Below, in pieces: positions 7,134 to 10,842 of a DNA stretch of 10,842 nt (position 1 is its first letter; every line of letters begins with the position of its first letter). The stretch is taken from positions 1 to 10,842 of the forward strand of contig JAUHYS010000045.1 of assembly GCA_030426445.1 (NCBI GenBank), written 5' to 3'. The position numbers and the translations under genes were made by a program. Source of the stretch: a bacterium (GTDB lineage Bacteria; UBA10199; DSSB01). The notes under the pieces are model-generated. The model was not told the origin of the DNA, did no database searches, and saw only the letters and a list, made by a program, of their open reading frames with translations.

Positions 7134-7445
7134 ATGTCGGATCCAACCCAAGAAAAAATCAATCAACAAATCAACGCAAATCCAATCCTTATCTACATGA
7201 AAGGAAATCGCAATTTTCCCCAATGTGGTTTTTCCGCAGCCGTGATTGATGTTTTTAACCAACTAGGTGTCAATTATGAAACAGTCGATGTCCTTGAAGA
7301 CCCCGCTATTCGTGAAGGTATTAAAACTTTTTCTAACTGGCCAACGATTCCACAGATTTATATAAGCGGAAAATTTATTGGCGGTTGTGATATCATTCGT
7401 GAAATGTATCAACGCGGAGAACTCCAAAACCTCGTAAAAAACTAG
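7134..7445 (+). CDS. grxD: Monothiol glutaredoxin, CGFS type (Grx4/GrxD)
   Basis: Cytosolic iron-sulfur carrier: CGFS glutaredoxins hold a bridging [2Fe-2S] cluster with glutathione, as homodimers or with BolA. Seen: 103 aa, close to the usual single-domain length of about 105-115. YMKGNRNFPQCGFS at 21-34 carries K23 and the active-site C31 of CGFS. The glutathione-binding WPTIPQ is at 69-74 and GGCDI at 83-87. AAGGA (7123-7127) lies 6 nt before the ATG. Because bolA is immediately upstream on the same strand, the two very likely form one operon producing a BolA-Grx4 complex. Such complexes act in iron sensing or Fe-S trafficking in other bacteria. No iron-regulated operator was recognised upstream. 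Confidence 0.96.
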   Translation: MSDPTQEKINQQINANPILIYMKGNRNFPQCGFSAAVIDVFNQLGVNYETVDVLEDPAIREGIKTFSNWPTIPQIYISGKFIGGCDIIREMYQRGELQNLVKN

Positions 7446-7464
7446 TATAGCTTAATACCATAAA

Positions 7465-7497
7465 AGGTCTCAATAATTTGAATAAATTAGAGGACCT
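7465..7497 (+). terminator. Long bulged hairpin after grxD (possible terminator)
   Basis: AGGTC (7465-7469) pairs with GACCT (7493-7497), TC (7470-7471) with GA (7490-7491), and TAATTT (7474-7479) with AAATTA (7484-7489) around a GAAT loop. This gives 13 bp with a 2-nt and a 1-nt bulge, starting 20 nt after the grxD stop. It is followed by CTCTCTTG rather than a U-run, so it may be a weak terminator, an mRNA 3' stabiliser or a processing site. Confidence 0.4.
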
Positions 7498-7500
7498 CTC

Positions 7501-7529
7501 TTGCACAATCTGTAAAAATCTCTCATAAT
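7501..7529 (+). promoter_or_regulatory. Candidate promoter for the STAS-like/kinase unit
   Basis: TTGCAC (7501-7506) and CATAAT (7524-7529) with a 17-nt spacer. The predicted start near 7536 would give a leader of about 95 nt that contains the G-run, the AGCTG hairpin and the anti-Shine-Dalgarno described at 7558-7632. The -35 box is weak; the -10 box matches five of six and is identical to that of the channel gene promoter. Confidence 0.4.
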
Positions 7530-7557
7530 TAAGAGTGAGGACATAAAAAAGTAAACA

Positions 7558-7632
7558 GGGGGATTTTTTTAGCTGCTTATCAAACAGCTCCTCCCCTTGA
7601 TAAAGCATTATAGCACTAAGGGAGGGGGAGGA
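7558..7632 (+). promoter_or_regulatory. Leader with anti-Shine-Dalgarno that can mask the ribosome binding site
   Basis: The ribosome binding region TAAGGGAGGGGGAGG (7617-7631) is unusually strong. UCCUCCCCUU at 7589-7598 can pair with AGGGGGAGGA at 7623-7632 over 10 bp (nine Watson-Crick and one G-U), covering the G-rich site and the A of the start codon. An alternative pairing uses the upstream GGGGG (7558-7562) with UCCCC (7592-7596), stacked on hairpin AGCTG (7571-7575)/CAGCT (7585-7589), which would free the ribosome binding site. The two forms exclude each other. The complementarity is seen in the sequence; the switch is inferred, and no known riboswitch class or ligand was recognised. 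Confidence 0.5.
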
Positions 7633-8144
7633 TGATGCAGGAGACCAATACGCAGGCAAGCACAATCAATGCTTCAAGTATAGAACCGCTTTTATCTTCA
7701 ATTCCAAGTTTAGAGAAAAAAGCTTATGGCCCTGACATATCTCCTCAAGAAGAAGAACTGCTGAACGAACAAGTTTTTATATACGAAGACAACATTATTT
7801 ATTATCGTGAAGCCCCTATTATTACGACTTACCAACTTAATGTTTATAAAAAAAAAATTGATGAGCTAGCGAAAAAAATTGAAAGCTTTTATGTTATAGT
7901 AGATCTTACTCATGCTGCTCCTCCTGGCCCTAATGAACGTTATTTTCTAAAAGACTTTTTTAGTACTTATAAGGGGCTTAAACATCTATCGGTTTTTACA
8001 AATAAAAATTTTATTTTGGGAATTGCCGCTAAATTTGTCATCCGTAGTTTTGGAAAAGAATTTTCGGTACATAAAACTTTTAATCAAGCATTAAAAAAAA
8101 TTTACCAATTAAAAAATGAAGAAGAATCGAGAAGAAATCGCTAA
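7632..8144 (+). CDS. STAS-like domain protein, partner of the downstream kinase
   Basis: No named family was recognised with certainty. 170 aa, soluble, without signal peptide or membrane segment. The first 45 residues are low-complexity and rich in S, T and E. Residues about 48-160 alternate strands and helices in the order of STAS/SpoIIAA-like domains: strands QVFIYEDNIIYYRE, a helix, strand FYVIVDLTH (86-93), a helix near ERYFLKDFF, strand KHLSVFT (117-123), a helix around FILGIAAKFVIRSF, and a final helix FNQALKKIYQL. A serine phosphorylation site as in anti-anti-sigma factors is not evident. The start has a very strong GGAGG (7621-7625), 6 nt upstream; a second ATG at 7635 is equally possible. 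Its last 29 bp overlap the hybrid kinase start, which suggests translational coupling and a protein partnership (inference). Confidence 0.7.
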   Translation: MMQETNTQASTINASSIEPLLSSIPSLEKKAYGPDISPQEEELLNEQVFIYEDNIIYYREAPIITTYQLNVYKKKIDELAKKIESFYVIVDLTHAAPPGPNERYFLKDFFSTYKGLKHLSVFTNKNFILGIAAKFVIRSFGKEFSVHKTFNQALKKIYQLKNEEESRRNR

Positions 8145-9927
8145 ACAAGTTTTAGAGCACATTTTCGAAATCACTCAGGGAAAATGTAGCATTAGCTATG
8201 AGTCTATTCAAAAAGAAAGCGATCCTACCTTAAGCGAAATCCTCACGGGCCTAATGTATATGCATCAAGACCTTCAAAGTCGCAAAGAAGAACGTGATCT
8301 TGTCGAAAAAGAACTCATCAAAGCTAAAGAAAGAGCAGAAGCCGCCAGCGAAGCGAAATCTCAATTTCTAGCTAACATGAGTCATGAAATTCGCACACCC
8401 ATGAACGGCGTTCTGGGTATGACCGAGTTAGCACTTGTCACCGATCTCAATGAAGAACAACGCGAATATATCCAACTGGCGCGATCTTCGGCTGAATCAC
8501 TTTTAGTCATAATTAACGACATCTTGGATTTTTCAAAAATTGAAGCAGGCAAATTAGAAATTAGAGAATCTGTTTTTAATCTTTATGATACTGTAGAAGG
8601 TGTTCTAAAAGTCCTTTCCTTAAATGCACATCAAAAGGGCTTAGAACTTAATGGTTGGATCTCACCTGAGATCCCCCCCTATGTCATTGGCGACTCGGAT
8701 CGACTAAGGCAAATCTTGTATAATTTAGTTGGAAATGCCATCAAGTTTACTGACTATGGAGAAATCAATTTACGTGTCGAAAAAAAATCAAAAAACAGAA
8801 GAAGTGTTGAACTTTATTTTTCTATCAAAGATACAGGAGTGGGCATTCCCAAAAACAAAATTAAGGAAATATTTTCTGCCTTTTCTCAAGCGGACAATAC
8901 CAATACTCGTAAATATGGTGGAGCGGGTTTAGGGCTGTCTATTACCTCTGAATTGATAAAAAAAATGAGAGGGAGAATCTGGGTGGATAGTGAACTTAAA
9001 AAGGGAAGCCACTTCCAATTTACCCTGCGATTACAAGTCGCCTCACAAGAAATGAAAGAAACAGAAAATACTGAGGTCTTTGAACTAAAAGGCCTCAATG
9101 CGCTGATAGTAGATGATAATGCGACGAATCGCCGTATCTTAATGGATGTCCTTAAACATTGGAATATGCAGGCTAAAGCGGTTACAGGAGGGTTGGAAGC
9201 ACTTCAAGAGCTCACTCGTGCTAAAGAAGAAGGAGAAAAGTATCACTTTATTCTCCTGGATGTCCAGATGCCTACCTTAGATGGCTTTGAAACCGCTCAA
9301 CTTATCCAAAACCGAGCTTTAGTAGAGGACTCATGTATTATGATGCTAGCATCCTCAGAACCCAACCAACTCCACCAAAGACTCAAAGAACTTAAGATAG
9401 AAAATTTCCTCACCAAACCCATTCGTCGTTCAGAATTGTTTAATGTTTTTCTATATAAATTAAGAGAAAAACGCTGCGGAAAATTTAAATTAAAAAACAT
9501 CGACTCATCTAAAAAACTTAGACCCAAAAAGAACCCGAAAATTCTTCTGGCAGAAGATAACCCCATCAACCAACGTATGGTTCTCGAGATATTACAAAAA
9601 AATGGTTATGAGGTTGTTGCAGTCAATAACGGAAAAGAATCTTTAAAAACATTTAAGGATGAAGCACCCTTCGACATGATTTTAATGGACTTACATATGC
9701 CCGAAATGGATGGATTTAAAGCGACTTCAGCCATTCGTAAATTGGAAGAAAAACAAGGAACACATGTGCCTATTTTAGCCTTAACCGCAGATGTACGATC
9801 GGGTACTAAAAACAAAGTTCTCAAAGACAAAATGGATGGTTATATCCCCAAACCCATCCAACTAAGTAGCCTGATCGAAACAGTTAACCAATATTTTGAT
9901 AAAAAAATACCCAACATCAAAAACTAG
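8116..9927 (+). CDS. Soluble hybrid sensor histidine kinase (HAMP-like, HisKA, HATPase, REC, REC)
   Basis: Cytosolic hybrid kinase of BarA-like core layout, 603 aa, with no membrane segment or PAS/GAF sensor. Residues about 11-60 (from FEITQGKCSISY to LTGLMYMHQDLQSR) look like a HAMP or HAMP-like linker, followed by a coiled coil (60-82). The HisKA H box FLANMSHEIRTPMNG has H90 as phosphoacceptor. In the HATPase the N box includes N207, the G1 box is DTGVGIP (239-245) and the G2 box is GGAGLGLS (268-275). REC1 (about 327-447) has D333/D334, phosphoacceptor D382 and K434. REC2 (about 474-594) has E480/D481, D525, T557 and K579. Both receivers look complete. There is no Hpt domain, so a phosphorelay would need a separate Hpt protein. 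The start overlaps the STAS-like gene and lacks its own Shine-Dalgarno, which fits translational coupling. The 3' end overlaps cutA by 11 bp, tail to tail. Confidence 0.95.
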   Translation: MKKNREEIAKQVLEHIFEITQGKCSISYESIQKESDPTLSEILTGLMYMHQDLQSRKEERDLVEKELIKAKERAEAASEAKSQFLANMSHEIRTPMNGVLGMTELALVTDLNEEQREYIQLARSSAESLLVIINDILDFSKIEAGKLEIRESVFNLYDTVEGVLKVLSLNAHQKGLELNGWISPEIPPYVIGDSDRLRQILYNLVGNAIKFTDYGEINLRVEKKSKNRRSVELYFSIKDTGVGIPKNKIKEIFSAFSQADNTNTRKYGGAGLGLSITSELIKKMRGRIWVDSELKKGSHFQFTLRLQVASQEMKETENTEVFELKGLNALIVDDNATNRRILMDVLKHWNMQAKAVTGGLEALQELTRAKEEGEKYHFILLDVQMPTLDGFETAQLIQNRALVEDSCIMMLASSEPNQLHQRLKELKIENFLTKPIRRSELFNVFLYKLREKRCGKFKLKNIDSSKKLRPKKNPKILLAEDNPINQRMVLEILQKNGYEVVAVNNGKESLKTFKDEAPFDMILMDLHMPEMDGFKATSAIRKLEEKQGTHVPILALTADVRSGTKNKVLKDKMDGYIPKPIQLSSLIETVNQYFDKKIPNIKN

Positions 9928-10261
9928 TTTGGGTAGCTGTTTTCAACCACTGCGCATATGCGGAGCTGGTTTTTTCTGAATCGATTCCCAAAACTTCCGG
10001 GCAATCATAGGGGTGAATTTCTAATAAAATTTTTTCTAATTTTTTATAATGAGATTTTAAGGTCTTAATCAGCAGAAGATACTCTTTGTCGTGACAAATT
10101 TTATCCTGCCAAAAATAATGCGATTCCATCGCGGGTAAAACACTAACACAAGCCGCCATTTTTTGATCTAGAAGAGTTTTGGCTATTTTATTTGCATCGG
10201 TTTTTTTTGCCACTGTAGTCATCACCAAAAGCACCTGGGATTTTTTTTGAGTTGAATTCAT
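9917..10261 (-). CDS. cutA: Divalent-ion tolerance protein CutA
   Basis: Small trimeric CutA1-family protein, linked historically to copper tolerance; its molecular role is unsettled. Seen: 114 aa, with the family landmarks AACVSV (36-41), SHYFWQDK (47-54) including the conserved W51, the KT pair (66-67), HPYDCPEV (83-90) and a closing AYAQWL helix (101-106). The start is the ATG at 10261-10259, which overlaps the TGA of the upstream PolX-type gene as ATGA, with AGGAAGG about 6 nt before it. A GTG six bases further upstream would leave no spacing to that site. The overlap points to translational coupling with the upstream gene. The 3' end overlaps the hybrid kinase gene by 11 bp. Confidence 0.95.
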   Translation of the reverse strand: MNSTQKKSQVLLVMTTVAKKTDANKIAKTLLDQKMAACVSVLPAMESHYFWQDKICHDKEYLLLIKTLKSHYKKLEKILLEIHPYDCPEVLGIDSEKTSSAYAQWLKTATQTSF

Positions 10262-10842
10262 CTCCACCCTTCCTGAATGGATTCTAATGATTGAGTATTG
10301 ATCACGTCTTCTTTTTGCAACCAGCCTTTTCGTGCAATCCCCACACCTAAAAAACTATGTTCCAGCCCTTCGGGACTGTGAGCATCTGGGTTAATTGCAA
10401 ACTTGACGCCCATGGATTTTGCCTTTTTTAAATAGCGCCAATCCAGATCAAAGCGATGGGGGTTGGCATTGATTTCAATCGCAACCTGATGCGCGGCAGC
10501 CGCTTCAAAAATTTTTTCGTAATCCAGTTCAATACCATCGCGAGCAAGTAACAGCCGCGTACTGATATGTCCGATCATTTTAGTGTGTTTATTTTTTATT
10601 GCCTTTAATAAACGCTCCATCATTTTTTCTTTGGCCATTTTAAAACCCGAATGCAAACTGGCAATCACAAACTCAAGCGACTTTAATTGTGTTTCGCTAT
10701 AATCTAAACTGCCATCACTTAAAATATCGGACTCAATTCCCTGTAAAATTTTTAGAGATGTCAGTTTTTGATTGGCTTCTGCAATTTCTTTTTTTTGCAA
10801 GACAAGCTCTTCGGGTTTGAGACCCCCTGCGTAAAAGGCGCT
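10258..10842 (-). CDS. polX: PolX-type PHP domain protein, C-terminal part (5' end outside the window)
   Basis: C-terminal PHP (polymerase and histidinol phosphatase) domain of the kind found in bacterial DNA polymerase/3'-5' exonuclease PolX, a repair enzyme. Seen: 194 codons open to the right edge, beginning SAFYAGGLKPEEL in the same frame; the polymerase domain, if present, lies beyond the window. PHP landmarks in order are an ILQGIESDILSDG strand-turn, SLHSGF, GHISTRLLLARDG, EINANPHRFDLDW and NPDAHSPEGLEH, the last starting about 45 residues before the C-terminus. The histidines and aspartates of SLHSGF, GHIST and DAHS are the expected metal ligands. A stand-alone PHP phosphoesterase is possible, but the AGGL...E...N pattern and the C-terminal region favour PolX. 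The stop overlaps the cutA start (ATGA). Confidence 0.88.
   Translation of the reverse strand, partial: SAFYAGGLKPEELVLQKKEIAEANQKLTSLKILQGIESDILSDGSLDYSETQLKSLEFVIASLHSGFKMAKEKMMERLLKAIKNKHTKMIGHISTRLLLARDGIELDYEKIFEAAAAHQVAIEINANPHRFDLDWRYLKKAKSMGVKFAINPDAHSPEGLEHSFLGVGIARKGWLQKEDVINTQSLESIQEGWR

Noticed and set aside
7563..7570. Run of T at 7564-7570 as the U-tract of an intrinsic terminator
   Set aside because: The bases before it (a purine-rich ACAGGGGGA) form no stable hairpin, so the run alone does not make a terminator.
10259..10267. GTG at 10267 as start of cutA
   Set aside because: It would touch the AGGAAGG ribosome binding site. The ATG at 10261 has correct spacing and the ATGA overlap.

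Overview
The window looks like a chromosomal segment from an AT-rich, Gram-negative-type bacterium, most likely a proteobacterium and perhaps one of the deltaproteobacterial-type lineages. Reasons: a Bacillus-type SMC (not MukB), a BolA plus CGFS-monothiol-glutaredoxin pair, a BarA-like hybrid histidine kinase, PolX and CutA, with A/T-rich spacers and several GTG or TTG start codons. The lineage is an inference; nothing in the window fixes it. I see no mobile element, CRISPR array, rRNA gene or phage gene.

Left part (1-4279, all minus strand): smc (695-4279, TTG start), then tRNA-Leu(UAG) (527-609), then the N-terminal part of trigger factor (tig, running off the left edge). The tRNA and tig are 31 nt apart with no visible terminator, so they may share a transcript.

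Centre-left (4280-6690): a 418-bp AT-rich gap separates smc from a divergently transcribed plus-strand gene. This gap holds promoter-like sequences, an A/T palindrome, a direct repeat and a nested inverted repeat just upstream of the gene. The gene encodes an unrecognised protein of about 500 aa. Its centre fits a transglutaminase-like Cys/His/Asp fold and its C-terminus has TPR-like helices. Tail to tail with it lies a small two-TM potassium channel gene whose promoter appears to give a leaderless mRNA.

Centre-right (6856-9927, plus strand): bolA and a CGFS glutaredoxin form an iron-sulfur/iron-sensing pair. A structured leader (7446-7631) follows, in which an anti-Shine-Dalgarno sequence could pair over a very strong ribosome binding site. 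It precedes a two-gene signalling unit: a STAS-like protein overlapping by 29 bp a soluble HAMP-like/HisKA/HATPase/REC/REC hybrid kinase.

Right end (9917-10842, minus strand): the C-terminal part of a PolX-type PHP domain gene, cut by the right edge, is joined by an ATGA overlap to cutA. The 3' end of cutA overlaps the 3' end of the kinase gene by 11 bp. The most unusual items are the leader and STAS/kinase unit at 7558-9927 and the transglutaminase-TPR gene with its folded leader. The rest is conserved housekeeping content.
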